From positions 62,001-126,000 of the forward strand of contig JASANC010002108.1 of assembly GCA_030248135.1 (NCBI GenBank): a stretch of 64,000 nt of DNA, written 5' to 3'. This DNA comes from Theristus sp. LFF4_11 (taxonomy: Eukaryota > Nematoda > Chromadorea > Monhysterida > Xyalidae). Of this stretch, positions 11,960 to 26,900 are shown piece after piece; within the stretch, counting starts at the first letter, position 1; every line of letters begins with the position of its first letter. Below the pieces are notes generated by a model. It was given only the letters and a program-made list of their open reading frames with translations. It did no database searches and was not told the DNA's origin. The position numbers and the translations under genes were made by a program.

Positions 11960-12720
11960 AAGAGTTCCATAGTTGTTCCAGAGCCGAGGGGTTGGGGGGG
12001 GGGCCGATATAGATAGCTGGAGCAAATTTTCTAGATAGATAGATAGCTGGAAAATTTTGGGGGGGGGCGCGGGGGGGGGGCATGTGACTTTGGGGGGGCC
12101 GGTCAAAATTTTGAAATTTGATAGATAGATAGCTAAAACGCTAAAAAGCTATAAAAACAGCAAAATAATGCTAAAAATACACTAAAATTCAAGTATAAAC
12201 GCGTATTTTACCTAAAATTAGCGAAATTTTCAAGAATTACGAGCAAAAATGGTCAATTTTGGTCAAAAATTGACTCATTTTTCGAAGACAAAAATTTTCA
12301 GATAGATAGCTGGCTGAAAATTTTTTTTGGATAGATAATAGCTGAGCCGAAAAAACCTGTCTGATAGAGATAGATTCGAAAATTTTTTGGGGGGGGGGGG
12401 GGCCCGCCCCCCCCCCCAGCCAGGCCCCCCCTAGAACAAGATTTGTATACATACTTAAAAGTGATTTTTTTGATTTCTGATCAGAGGTTGCTTGCAATGA
12501 GTCGTTGTAGGTTCCTAATCCTAAACCTAATCCTAATCCTAAGCCAAGCCTTTTTGATAAGGTGAAAATGATCATATATATAAATATATGTATATTTTTT
12601 TTAGTTTTTAGTTTTAGTTTAGTTTTTGCATTTTTTTCTTTCCTGTGTTAAAGGGCAGGGGCCACCGCCACTGCACATGCACCTGTTTTAATAATGATGC
12701 ATTACGCTAGAACAACTATG
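11960..12720. repeat. GATA-type and poly-G simple repeats interrupting the array edge
   Basis: This stretch contains repeated GATAGATAGATAGCTGG motifs, G and C runs up to about 16 bases, and a short run of CCTAAT-like hexamers near 12,512-12,545. It interrupts homology with the tandem unit, which stops near 11,958 and resumes near 12,722. No gene is seen. Confidence 0.6.
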
Positions 12721-12782
12721 AAGAGTTCGAAAAAATGTGAAAATCCCGATTTTTTAAATTAATTTAAAAAAATTCCAAAATG

Positions 12783-12925
12783 CTCCCCCTCCCCTCCCCT
12801 TCTCCTTTTTGGAGGACAAACCCCTCCCCTCCCCTCCCCTCCCCTCCTGCCCCCCGCACTTTCGCTACTGGAGGGAGGGTTTTGTCCTCCAAAAAGGAGG
12901 GGAGGGGAGGGGAGGGGTTTTGTCC
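12783..12925. repeat. CCCCT/GGGGA palindrome
   Basis: A C-rich strand made of CCCCT units followed by TTTTTGGAGGACAAA is mirrored after about 50 bases by TTTGTCCTCCAAAAAGG and AGGGG units. The stem could fold as a hairpin, and the homopurine tract could form triplex or quadruplex structures. Nothing in it looks coding. Confidence 0.75.
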
Positions 12926-12969
12926 TGACCCGCGGAGGATTGGGGGAAAATCTGATGGTCGACAAAAAT

Positions 12970-14632
12970 GGCCTTTAACAAAACCACGGAGGCAACACGG
13001 AACACGGAGGCTGCACGCTTAACAAAACCACGGAGGCAACACGGAGGCTGCGTGCAGCTAAAGTGACCCATATTTTATATGCACACAACACGCTGCGCAC
13101 CTTTAACAAAACCACGGAACACGGAGGCACGCGGATTTGGGGAGATTTGGGGACCGGACAAATCCGTCCCCCTCCAAAAAAATTTATGTTTTTGTTAAAT
13201 AAACAAATAAATAAATAAAGGCGGAAGCAAAGCTAAATGTCAAAACTAGACTTCAAGGATTACGGTAGCTCTCCAATGGGTCTCGACACATTTTTTAAAA
13301 ACGTCCCTGATTGCCAGCAAAACCTACTCTATTGGTGGACACCGTTCATATGATTGCAACAAACAGTCTTCTGTTTGAAGTTCGGGCACACGGGTTACGG
13401 TAGCGGTAGTTTTGGGTCTTGACACGATGATGCTGAAAACTACTTTGTTTCTTGCGAATAACAGTTGAAACCAATTAGAAACACGCAGCGTTTTCACAGA
13501 ATGTCAAAACTTGAGTTCAAAGAATACGGTAACTCTGCTGTATGGGTCTCGACGCGATTTTTTTAAACTGCCTTTTATTGCCAGGAAAATACTAAATTGA
13601 TGAACACCGTTCACATGATTGCAAGAAACAACTGTTATTCACAAGAAACAAAGTAGTTTTCAGCAACTTCGTGTCAAGACCGAACTACAGCTACCGTAAC
13701 CCGTGGGACCTTACTTCAGACATATGACTGTTTCCTGCAATCATGTGAACGGTATCCACCATTCTAGTAACTGTTCTTGGCAATAAAAGAACGTTTAAAA
13801 AAATCGTGTCGCGACCCACAGCAGAGTTACCGTACTCCTTAAAATCCGATTGTTGACGTTCTGTGATAATGCGGCATGTTTCTAAATGGTTTCAACTGTT
13901 ATTCACAAGAAACAAAGTAGTTTTCAGCAACTTCGTGTCAAGACCGAACTACAGCTACCGTAACCCGTGGGACCTTACTTCAAACATATGACTGTTTCCT
14001 GCAATCATGTGAACGGTATCCACCATTCTAGTAACTGTTCTTGGCAATAAAAGAACGTTTTAAAAAAATCGTGTCGAGACCCACAGCAGAGTTACCGTAC
14101 TCCTTAAAATCCGACTGTTGACGTTCTGTGATAATGCGGCATGTTTCTAAATGGTTTCAACTGTTATTCGCAAGAAACAAAGTAGTTTTCAGCAACTTCG
14201 TGTCAAGACCCAAAACTACCGCTACCGTAACCCGTGTGCCCGAACTTCAAACATAAGACTGTTTGTTGCAATTATATGAACGGTGTCCACCAAGTAGGTT
14301 TTGCTGGCAATCAGGGACGTTTTTAAAAAATGTGTCGAGACCCATTGGAGAGCTACCGTAATCCTTGAAGTCTAGTTTTGACATTTAGCTTTGCTTCCGC
14401 CTTTATTTATTTATTTGTTTATTTAACAAAAACAATTTATTTGTCCGGTCCCCAAATCTCCCCAAATCCGCGTGCCTCCGTGTTCCGTGGTTTTGTTAAA
14501 GGTGCGCAGCGTGTTGTGTGCATATAAAATATGGGTCACTTTAGCTGCACGCAGCCTCCGTGTTACCTCCGTGGTTTTGTTAAGCGTGCAGCCTCCGTGT
14601 TCCGTGTTTCCTCCGTGGTTTTGTTAAAGGCC
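12970..14632. mobile_element. 1.66 kb foldback element, Mutator-like by its 9-bp target duplication
   Basis: The ends are GGCCTTTAACAAAACCACGG and its exact inverse complement. Both sides are flanked by the 9-bp direct repeat GACAAAAAT (12,961-12,969 and 14,633-14,641). The inverted arms run about 480 bases (12,970-13,480 against about 14,160-14,632). The middle holds about 265-bp tandem repeats starting near 13,630 and 13,890. There is no transposase frame. Mutator-like elements make 8-11 bp duplications and often have very long inverted ends, hence the assignment; it rests on the duplication length alone. Confidence 0.85.
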
Positions 14633-14728
14633 GACAAAAATAAATGCATTCGAACCGCGCTGACGCACTGAATTAGAATCAGGGGTCGAGCCCGATATTT
14701 AGCGAATCCGGGGGGAGGGGGGTCCGTC

Positions 14729-15794
14729 TAGGGTTAGGGGAAAAAAAAAAAATCCGGATTTTTTTTTTAAATTAAAAAAAAAATTTTTTTTTTAAAAAAA
14801 AATTTTTTTTTTTACAAGTTAGGTTCGTTCGAAGCGTCTCGTCGAGCTGAGTTCATCTAGACTATTTTCAGAACGATCCGGGAAACTATAAGAGCGAAAA
14901 TCGTGTTTTATTGAAATTATGTCCATTTCATAGAGGGAAAGTTGCATTTTCAACAGTAAAACAGGGCAATTTTTCACGTGTACTTGAATATTGAACCGTT
15001 CTTAGTGGTTCCTCTTTAGAAAATTACCAAAATTTGACTGTGTTCAAAAATTCCTGTTTGCTGTAGCTAAGTCGGCAACCCCTGTCGACCCGGTCGCCCC
15101 CCCCCCCCAAGACACTTACTTTCAGGTTCAACCAGCTATGCTATCTGCCACATGGCGAGAGCCCACTCTTCAAATCATCGTATCGAAAACACGTACCATG
15201 ATTTCGCGATCACGTTGCGGGCAACTGACAGACGCAAGTTTAACACGTTAGTTCAGCTCAGCACGCAAGTTTTAACATGTGGCCATGTTATCGGGTATCT
15301 GAAAAACGGTCGTGTGATGTGGTATTAACCAACATCTCCGCTCAAATTGTTTAACAATATATCGCACAACTCCATTGTAGACCTATAACATACGCCAATC
15401 AACAAGATATCATGTTCATCTCATGGCCTACCGACTGAAAAACATGTTCTAAGTTGCAAGAAAACGATTTCTGAAACGATATTTCAATTCAGTTAAGTCA
15501 TTTCAACGCTAAAAATTGACTCTAGAAGTCATCCAAATCGAAAAACATGGAGTACGTCGGTCAAAATGACCAAATAATGACATTTACCTAAGCACACAAA
15601 GAAGTTGGGAAGAAAATTTGGTTTGAACTTTCAAAAAATTATGCCATAAATCGAATTTTCAGAGCAAAGTAGAAGAAAAAATTTTCAAATTTTTTTTTTT
15701 TAAGTTTGAAAAAAAAAATCCAAATTTTTTTTTTTAAAAAAAAAACGAAAAAAAAATAAAAAAAAAATTTTTTTTTTCAAAGCCCCTAACCCTA
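14729..15794. mobile_element. hAT-like non-autonomous element D
   Basis: Starts TAGGGTTAGGGG and ends CCCCTAACCCTA, flanked by the 8-bp direct repeat GGTCCGTC at 14,721-14,728 and 15,795-15,802. An 8-bp duplication with ends of this type is typical of the hAT superfamily. Long A and T tracts lie just inside each end. No open frame is present. Confidence 0.85.
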
Positions 15795-15972
15795 GGTCCG
15801 TCCTAGGGTTGTTAAACAAAAATGAAATTTTTTTTAAAAGTGATTAAAAAAAACAAAAATGCCGATTTTTTTTAATTCGAAAAATTTTCCTCTAATATGC
15901 TCTGAGCCTCTGAAAACCTCAATTTTGGCACAATTTTTCGAAAGTTCAGCAAAAATTTTCTTTGATTATACC

Positions 15973-17447
15973 CAGAGATGTAACGGTCAAAAAAAAAAAT
16001 TTTTTTTGTTTTTTTTGAAGTAAAAAATGAGCATTTTTTTAAAAAAAAATTTTTGAAATTTTTTCTTTAATGTGCCCTGAAAATGCCGTTTTTGGCATAA
16101 TTTTTCGAAAGTTCAACAAAAATTTTCTTTGACTTTACCTTGTCACTTAGTCTTCAACGCTGCAGGTGGTATTCTGGATCGATTTATCGACTGTTTTCAG
16201 CCTTGGTGAGTGATGATGGACTCGCGCATTGAACTACTTGAGCGTCGCAAAGGCTAGTTCAACAAATTCCGATGCCGCTAAGGTGAGATAGAAGCAGAGA
16301 ACTCACATTTATGCATCGTTTTTCAGGATCTCGAAAGGTCGAAATTGCACTGTCTGCCACTTAGGGTTGTTAAACAAAAATGAAAATTTTTTTTTTTTAA
16401 AAAAAAAGTGATTAAAAAAAAACAAAAATGCCGATTTTTTTTTTTTTTTTAAAATTCGAAAAATTTTCCTCTAATATGCTCTGAAAACCTCAATTTTGGC
16501 ACAATTTTTCGAAAGTTCAACAAAAATTTTCTTTGATTATACCTCGTAAAACCTTTAGCAGTCGATTTTGGGCCGTTTTACCGACTGATTTTAGGCTTCG
16601 ACAACATCTGCGATGAAGTTTTTGAGCGTCCCAAAGCTTAGCCTACCATTTCCGATGCAGATAAGGTGACGATTCGCCTCGCAGAGCGTCCGATTGTGCT
16701 CGCTGCTCCGTTTGCAAGCGCTACGTTGTCTGGTTGCTGCTTCGTGTCGTGTCGTCGCGACACCATCAGAAGAATTGATCGAATTTCAAGGCGGTATGTT
16801 TGTCTTCACTTTAGCATTAGCTTAGCTGGGGACAATTAGTGACGTTTTGGAGGTCAAAACACAAGAAGAGGCATGGTGACGGTTTGGAAAAGGGGTAATT
16901 GAGGTCACCAAAACAAAATCTGCAAAGTTCCGCCATACGGGAGTCATTCGGGAGGCGCTTGCATATCATATGTGGTTCTTCGGACTCCCTGATTGATTTA
17001 GCACAACTTTGATTTTTGAAATTTTTTTTAAAAAAAAAAAAATTTTTTTTAAAAAAAAAAAACAAAAATGACGATTTTTGTTTTTTTTAACAACCCTACT
17101 GCCACTGCAAGCGTAACTTCGTTGGTTGCTCGTTGCTGTTTCGCTTCGTGTCGTCAGCATGATCACACCGGTTTGTTGTTGAACTTGTTTCCGTGTTATT
17201 TGAGGTGAATTGAGAGGCAAAACACGAGACGTGATGTCGTCGGTGGGAAAATGGGGTCGCCGAAACCAAGTCTGAAATTTTCACCCTCCTCCCATATGAG
17301 TGGGGGTCATATGGTAAGTCGGTGGCTCCTCAGATAATGATATTCGGACTCCCTGAAAAATTCTGAACAACTTAGATTTAAAAAAAAATTTAAAAAAATA
17401 TTTAAAAAAAAGAAAAAAAAATAGGAATTTTTTTTCTTGACATCTCT
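15973..17447. mobile_element. hAT-like element C inserted in A and itself hosting B
   Basis: The ends are CAGAGATGT and ACATCTCTA, flanked by ATTATACC (15,965-15,972) and ATTATGCC (17,448-17,455), an 8-bp duplication with one mismatch. CAGAGATG-type ends fit the hAT consensus. Its internal sequence is split by element B. There is no transposase frame. Confidence 0.8.
16362..17098. mobile_element. hAT-like element B, innermost of the nest
   Basis: A 737-bp element starting TAGGGTTGTT and ending AACAACCCTA, flanked by perfect 8-bp repeats CTGCCACT at 16,354-16,361 and 17,099-17,106. It belongs to the same family as element A and the copy at 28,420-29,110. The internal GC-rich part around 16,560-16,980 is conserved among the three but has no long frame. 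Confidence 0.9.
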
Positions 17448-18081
17448 AATTATGCCTCGTAAAACCTTTAGCAGTCGATTTTGGACCGTTTTACCGACTG
17501 ATTTTAGGCTTCGACAACATCTGCGATGAAGTTTTTGAGCGTCCCAAAGCTTGGCCTACCATTTCCGATGCAGATAAGGTGACGATTCGCCTCGCAGAGC
17601 GTCCGATTGTGCTCGCTGCTCCGTTTGCAAGCGCTACGTTGTCTGGTTGCTGCTTCGTGTCGTGTCGTCGAGACACCATCAGAAGAATTGATCGAATTTC
17701 AAGCCGGTATGTGTATTTTTACTTGGGCTGGGGACAATTAGTGACGTTATGGGGGTCAAAACACAAGAAGGGGTATTGTAACGGTTTGGAAAAGGGGTAA
17801 ATGAGGTCACCAAAACAAAATCATGAAAGTTCCGCCGTGCGGGAGTCATTCGGGAGGCGTTTGCCTTGCATGTCAAATGTGGTTCTTTGAACACAACTCC
17901 CTCCCCTGGACCTTTGATTTTTGAAATTAAAAAATGACGATTTTTGTTTTTTAACAACCCTATCCCAACCCCCCCCCCCCCCAAGAACAGCTATGCTGCT
18001 ACCTGCTAGTGTTTGTGGTGGTTGCAGGTAGAATAAAGGATAGAAATAGAAATTAACCGACTATCGACCGACATCTGCGAA

Positions 18082-20713
<2,632 letters not shown>

Positions 20714-21350
20714 ACGAGACGATTGTTTTGTTGTTGTTGCTGAGACTCGAATGAAATCGTGATGGTTGCGCTTGTTTTAATATGCCGCGCTTAGGTGAGA
20801 ACTGTTATAAACGTTTCGTTGATTTGTGATTATTGATGAAAAAATCTTGTTGTTGCCGGATTTGAATGGACGTTCACGTTGTGTTTGGTTTTTTTTCAGT
20901 TGATTAATAAAAAAGCGACGAGACGAAATTCGGCCACCAAAATTTGTTTATCACGTTGGAACGTTGAATTTTGTCCTTGTTTATTGTTACGCTTATTTAC
21001 TGGCAGGTGTATGACCGTAAACTTCTTATCAGACTGCCGGAAAACTGCATCCCAATGCAAAAATAGTCAACAAAAACAGAAACCAAACAAGTTTGTGTCA
21101 TTTTCGTTGTCGGCCCCAGAATTCTGGTGGTAGCATAAAAATTGCTGAATGTGGGTCACTAATGGCTATTATCTTTTGAGTAACTGTTGCCATTCTCTGA
21201 AATAAATATTCAATAAAAGTTCGTTCATGCCATTTTGGTTGGGCGCATTCCAAGGTACTGTTTTCAGTCATGGCTGCCAGCACGAAGCATAGTGTTGAGG
21301 GTGAGCATAAAATAAGGTTGTTTAATTCAACCAGTTTTTTAAGATCGGCT
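20714..21350. other. RPS15 3' flank, no gene seen
   Basis: After the RPS15 stop, a TTAATAAAAAAG stretch near 20,900 may serve as a poly(A) signal. The remainder is AT-rich without convincing exons on either strand. Confidence 0.5.
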
Positions 21351-21366
21351 TTTTTAGAATACCGAC

Positions 21367-23697
21367 CCCCCTTAGGCACAGTTTTTGAAAAGTTCTCAAA
21401 TTTTGACGAAATTAGCACCAATCGAACCGTCTCAATGCGCTGAGTTCGAAAACCATATTTATTTTTTAATTTGACCCGGTTTTATGTTTTAAAAAACGAA
21501 AAAACCGTTTTTTTTGGGGACCTTTAGAAAAATGGTTCTAACTCGCCTCTGCGTTAAGCTATTAACAAAATTCAAAAACCAATCGATTTTGCTATTGCAT
21601 GCGCACATTTTTTATGTTAACAATGTTATACAAAAAATGCTGTTTTATGCTTTAAATTTAAAAAAAACTAAAAGAGTATGTGGTTTTTGCCCTGTTTAGG
21701 CATTTTTAAAGCGGATGCGGAGTAGGGTTGCTAAGTGATTCTGAAAGCCCTTGAAAAATGCTACAAGTATGCAAAAAATAAAAAAAATCGATTGCCCTTT
21801 AAGAAGTAACGAAGCATTACAATATCGGTCGCGCGCATACATAAAGGGTATTTCCCGGTATGTCGACAAATTGTGAAGCAACGGAGACAAAAACCAAAAA
21901 CGGGTATTAGGGCAACTTTTTGCGCTGAGTCCGAAAAAGTAAGTGCCGTTGCGAAATTTTGTTACAGCAACCCAATATTTGCAATTTTTTGGCTTTTTGG
22001 GTCTTTTTTGGATTGTTTCTAATTCGTGTGGTGTTATACTTGAACTAATCAGGTCAAATTTGGTATCAATCGGCTCCCCTTGATTATGCGAACAATTTCC
22101 TTTAGATACCTCAACTATATTATAATTACCGTAACCCGCAGAGCACGATTTTTGCTATTTTTAACCATTTTTAGGCCTGAAAGTGACATTTTTCATCCCT
22201 GTAGTGTTCTAGTTGTTCCAATTGAATCAAATGTGTATCAGTCAATTAGTCTTGATCAGATAAACAACTTTCATTTGGATACCGTAACCACAGTTTGACT
22301 TTCGTACCCCTTTAAGCACGGTATTCTAATAAGTTTTCACCATTTTCAGGCATGAAATTGGCTTTATGGTCCATGCAATGTTATACTTGAACGAATCTAG
22401 TCAAATTTAGCATCAATCGACTCCCGTTAATTAGGTAAACAACTTTCACTCAGATACCGTAATCCTTGTTTGACTACCGTACTTCATGAAGGACGGTATT
22501 TTAGTAATTTTGTACCTTTTTCAATCCTGAAATTGGCTATTTTGATCCATGTAGTGTTACACTTGAACAATTCCAGTCAAATTCGCGAGCAGGTTTTTGA
22601 ACTCAGGTTTTGAACGTTTTTCTAAGTAAGATTTTTTGAAAGTTGTTTCCCTGATCAATGGGAGTGTATTGATCGCGAATTTGACTGGAATTGTTCAAGT
22701 GTAACAAACACTACATGGATCAAAATAGCCAATTTCAGGATTGAAAAAGGTACAAAATTACTAAAATACCGTACTTCATGAAGTACGGTAGTCAAACAAG
22801 GATTACGGTATCTGAGTGAAAGTTGTTTGCCTAATTAACGGGAGTCGATTGATGCTAAATTTGACTAGATTCGTTCAAGTAGTCACTTTCAGGCCTAAAA
22901 ATGGTTAAAAATAGCAAAAATCGTGCTCTGCGGGTTACGGTAAATATAATATAGTTGCGGTATCTAAATGGAAATTGTTCGCATAATCAAGGGGAGCCGA
23001 TTGATACCAAATTTGACCTGATTAGTTCAAGTATAACACCACACGGATTAGAAACAATCCAAAAAAGAGCCAAAAAGCCAAAAATTGCAAATATTGGGTT
23101 ACTGTAACAAAATTTCGCAACGGCACTTACTTTTTCGGATTCAGCGCAAAAAGTTACCCTAATACCCGTTTTTGGTTTTTGTCTCCGTTGCTCCACAATT
23201 TGTCGACATACCGGGAAATACCCTTTATGTATGCGCGCGACCGATATTGTAATGCTTCGTTACTTCTTAAAGGGCAATCGATTTTTTTTATTTTTTGCAT
23301 ACTTGTAGCATTTTTCAAGGGCTTTCAGAATCACTTAGCAACCCTACTCCGCATCCGCTTTAAAAGTGCCTAAACAGGGCAAAAACCACATACTCTTTTA
23401 GTTTTTTTTAAATTTAAAGCATAAAACAGCATTTTTTGTATAACATTGTTAACATAAAAAATGTGCGCATGCAATAGCAAAATCGATTGGTTTTTGAATT
23501 TTGTTAATAGCTTAACGCAGAGGCGAGTTAGAACCATTTTTCTAAAGGTCCCCCAAAAAACGGTTTTTTCGTTTTTTGAAACATAAAACCGGGTCAAATT
23601 AAAAAATAAATATGATTTTCGAACTCAGCGCATCGAGACGGTTCGATTGGTGCTAATTTCGTTAAAATTTGAGAACTTTTCAAAAACTGTGCCTAGA
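21367..23697. repeat. 2.3 kb near-palindromic foldback element
   Basis: The left arm begins near 21,372 (GGCACAGTTTTTGAAAAG) and the right arm ends with its inverse near 23,693. Homology continues inwards about 1.1 kb to a centre near 22,640. Each arm contains degenerate repeats with TACGGTA-type motifs (ACCGTAATCC, TACCGTACTTCATGAAG), and the left arm has more of these than the right. No clear target duplication was found. There is no long open frame. Matching small frames on the two strands are mirror images of each other and not genes. Confidence 0.85.
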
Positions 23698-23960
23698 GGT
23701 GTGGAGGCCGGGTCGGTCGACTCAAAAAGCGAGTCTTTTAAGACTTGTTTTAAGACTTTAACTTTAAAATCGTTTTGCCTTGTGGTAAAGTGATTAAAAA
23801 ACTGATTATGTCACATTAGCATGGTTTTGTGCGAATCAATCCAGTACTACATCCTAATTGCACAACCACTGCGTACTAGATGCAGTCACGGGAAACAGCT
23901 GCCTTCCAGCTTTAACTTACTCATTGGCTGGCTGTAAACCGACCACCAGCAGGTGTGTCT

Positions 23961-26900
23961 ATGCTCGCAAAGATGTCCTGTTCGATAGCAAATTCCAGTT
24001 CGACCAGCGGTCATCACATTGCAGACAAGCCATACCCACTATGGTTCAGCGCACGAATGACGCTGGCGTTGGTTGGCTTCGTTGGCTTCGTCATGCTCTA
24101 TTGCATGCGTGTCAACATGAGTGTGGCGCTGGTCTGTATGCTGCAGGAGAGAAATGTCACTGGCACGACGCTGATTGTGGGCAACGAAACTGACATTATT
24201 GAATACGTTCGTTCTGTTTTGTGGTCAACTTAATTGCTGTATTTCAATCAAACAGAGCTTTGTTGAGAGAGAAGCTAATCGAAATCGACGACTGAACATG
24301 TTTATTTTCTTCAAGCCAACGATTTGCAGGACGACCAATTTGAGTGGTCGAAACACACGCAGGGCCTGGTGCTTGGCTCGTTCTTCTGGGGCTACTTGGT
24401 TACACAGGTGCCCGGCGGTAAGCTGTCACTTATTTCAGTTAAAATGGCAATTTTTTGAGAAAAAAAGGCTCGGAAAAAGCAAAAAAACGTGATTTCAGGC
24501 GTATTTGCGGAACGTTTCGGTGGCAAGCGGGTGTTACTGTGGAGCATGGTGCTGGCGGCATTGGCCACGTTGCTCTGTCCATTAGCAGCATCGGTCAATG
24601 TGTACCTGTTCATGCTGATGCGTATCATCTGCGGCCTCGGAGAGGTATTGCGCAATAGTGCAATCGTTGACAAACGATAATCATGAAACGTTTCAACTGA
24701 TTTGACTGGGAATGCTCCCTGGTGGTCACATTTCTACTCGGATGTTTCCAACAGTGCAATGGGAACAGTCTGGCTCTTTTTTTGTACATTTATACATCTG
24801 CGTATAGTTTCAGAGAAACTACATTGTGGCAGTTGCATGTTCCAGCAACACCAAAAATTTATTCACGGTTTACGTCATTTTAGGGCACCGTGTTTCCCGC
24901 GTTCCACAACATCTGGTCGAAGTGGGCGCCGCCACTCGAGCGCAGTATTCTCGTGGGCGTCACGTACGCCGGCTGCCAGATGGGCATGATCGTCACGTTC
25001 CCGGTGTCCGGCATGCTGTGCAGCGCGCTCGGCTGGTCGTCGATATTCTACGTTTTCGGTTCGAATTTGAACGTTTTTGCGATTGATAAGTTCGAATTTG
25101 GAATGAATACTGGAGGTTTGCAATTAGAAGAAGTCGAAATTACGTATATAGGCAATCAGCTGGTCGGTTGCTGATCACGTGATGCATGCTTTCTATGCAG
25201 GCACTGTTTTAGAGGTGGGGCTGTTCTGTACAAAAAGCGTACATTACTTGATCACCAAACAATTAGCTGCATGGCCGACAACTTAGAGTTCGACTGCACA
25301 GTACAGAACGTGTGCATTTTCTCAGTTTACAGTTATGAAATCAATGTTGAGAGAAGTCTAAAGACGTGCTCAGTTACATAACAGAATGATGTTGCACAGC
25401 GACAAACACACAGGCACACATGCGGTATGACGTCAGTGTTTGTGTGTGTGTGCGTGCGTGTGTGTTTGTTGCTGTTCCATAAACAGATTGCACATTTTCA
25501 AACTTGCGCAATGACCATGAAACGAATGTTCGGCAGTTTTGAAACAACAGCACAAAATGTTTCTCAGGTGTTGTGACGCTGGTCTGGTGTATCCTCTGGT
25601 TTATAATTGCCGCCGACTCGCCTGCGGAAAGCGGTCACATCTCTCGCAAGGAACTGACTTACATTGAGCGTTCGTTGATTGGACAAGATGTTGCGACAAA
25701 GGTTGGATTGGACGATTGAAAACGGGATTGATTATCATTGTTTTTTCATACGTTCAATCATGATTCAGCCAATAGTGCTATATTCTGCAAGAACTGTGGC
25801 TGTGTGTGTGCTCAGCTTTGCTGGTTTGGCAACTGGATTTCCTTGTGCATACCTGACTATGCCTGACACTTGCAATGTGTCGAATAAAGACAGTCAATCA
25901 ATCAAAAGAACTGACTAGTTTGTATGGTATGATTTTTTTGGTTTCAGAAACCGCGTGTTGCCTGGCGCGTCATTCTGAGTTCGTTGCCCGTTTGGGCGAT
26001 CATCGTCGCGCATACTTGTGCCAACTTTGGCACCTATCTAATGTTGACCACGCTGCCAACGTACATGAAAGAAGTGCTCCATTTTGACGTAAAAGCCGTG
26101 AGTCGCGTTTTCCCGTTCGTAGAAAGCGCAAGTCGCTTGCACCGTGTTACAGAGGTGTCGTGTCGTCCATTTTGGAGTCTAATGGATGACTACTCTGCAC
26201 ATGCACAAAAACGAAACGAAGAGTTCCACTTTGACTTGAAATCTGTACATTGAGTAAATGACGTCAGTCAGACCAACAAACCCCAGTTTAACAAACCCCG
26301 TGATCGATTGTTTTCTTGGATTTCCAGAGTGGTTTCCTGTCGGCGTTGCCATACGTCTGTTTCTTCATTGTAATTCAAATAGCGATTTTCTCAGCCGATC
26401 AACTGCGACAGCGACACATTCTCCGGACGGTGTACGTGCGCAAACTGATGATGATCCTTTGTGAGCGTTCACTTTGTGTTCTGGTCATGTTTTAGTGGCG
26501 GGCGCGTCAACAGTCGAACTCTAAATCATAGGCAATCAGCTGATTGGTTGGTGATCACACGATGCATGCTTTCTATGCAGGACAGACGCCGCCCCCACAG
26601 CAATGCCGCCTGCACAGAAACCATGCATCACGTCATTACCAATCAGCTGATTGCCTAGAATTTAGAGTTCGACTGTACAGTGAATTTGGTGCTGAATCTA
26701 TCTAGCAGCGCTGTTTTCCATGTGATCGCTGACGAAAATTGCATGCAATGCAGCAATGTGCGGCCAAGCGACGTTCTTTGTGTTGGCCGGTCACTGCGGC
26801 CGCGGACAGGAGGCACTGGCCGTGGCGGCACTGACGGTCGCACAGGCACTCAGCGGCTTCCAGTACGCCGGTAAGACCGTCAACCACGTGGACATCGCAC

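Larger units (their letters stand above)
1..11960. repeat. tandem array of about 5.5-6 kb units carrying nicastrin
   Basis: The sequence starting at position 1 (ATTGATCAGATTGGACACG) recurs at 6,027 and at 11,565, giving direct units of 6,026 bp and 5,538 bp plus the start of another at the right. The units are nearly identical by eye. Most of the length difference is one 460-bp transposon insertion in the left unit at 2,207-2,666. The right unit stops matching near 11,958, and homology resumes at about 12,722-12,780, so the right edge has been interrupted by roughly 760 bp. Each unit holds a 5' portion of nicastrin followed by G-run repeats. Confidence 0.9.
15804..17962. mobile_element. hAT-like element A, split by a nested insertion
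   Basis: The left part starts TAGGGTTGTTAAACAAAAAT at 15,804 and runs to 15,972. The right part resumes at 17,448 and ends TAACAACCCTA at 17,962. Joined, the two parts match uninterrupted family members at 16,362-17,098 and 28,420-29,110. Its own flanking duplication is not clear. Element C sits inside it. Confidence 0.75.

Noticed and set aside
12510..12545. CCTAAT-like hexamers resembling telomere repeat
   Set aside because: Only about five degenerate units inside simple-repeat DNA, with genes on the far side; not a telomere.
21514..21890. Identical small frames at 21,514-21,890 and 23,179-23,597
   Set aside because: They are the same AT-rich sequence seen twice because the region is an inverted repeat.
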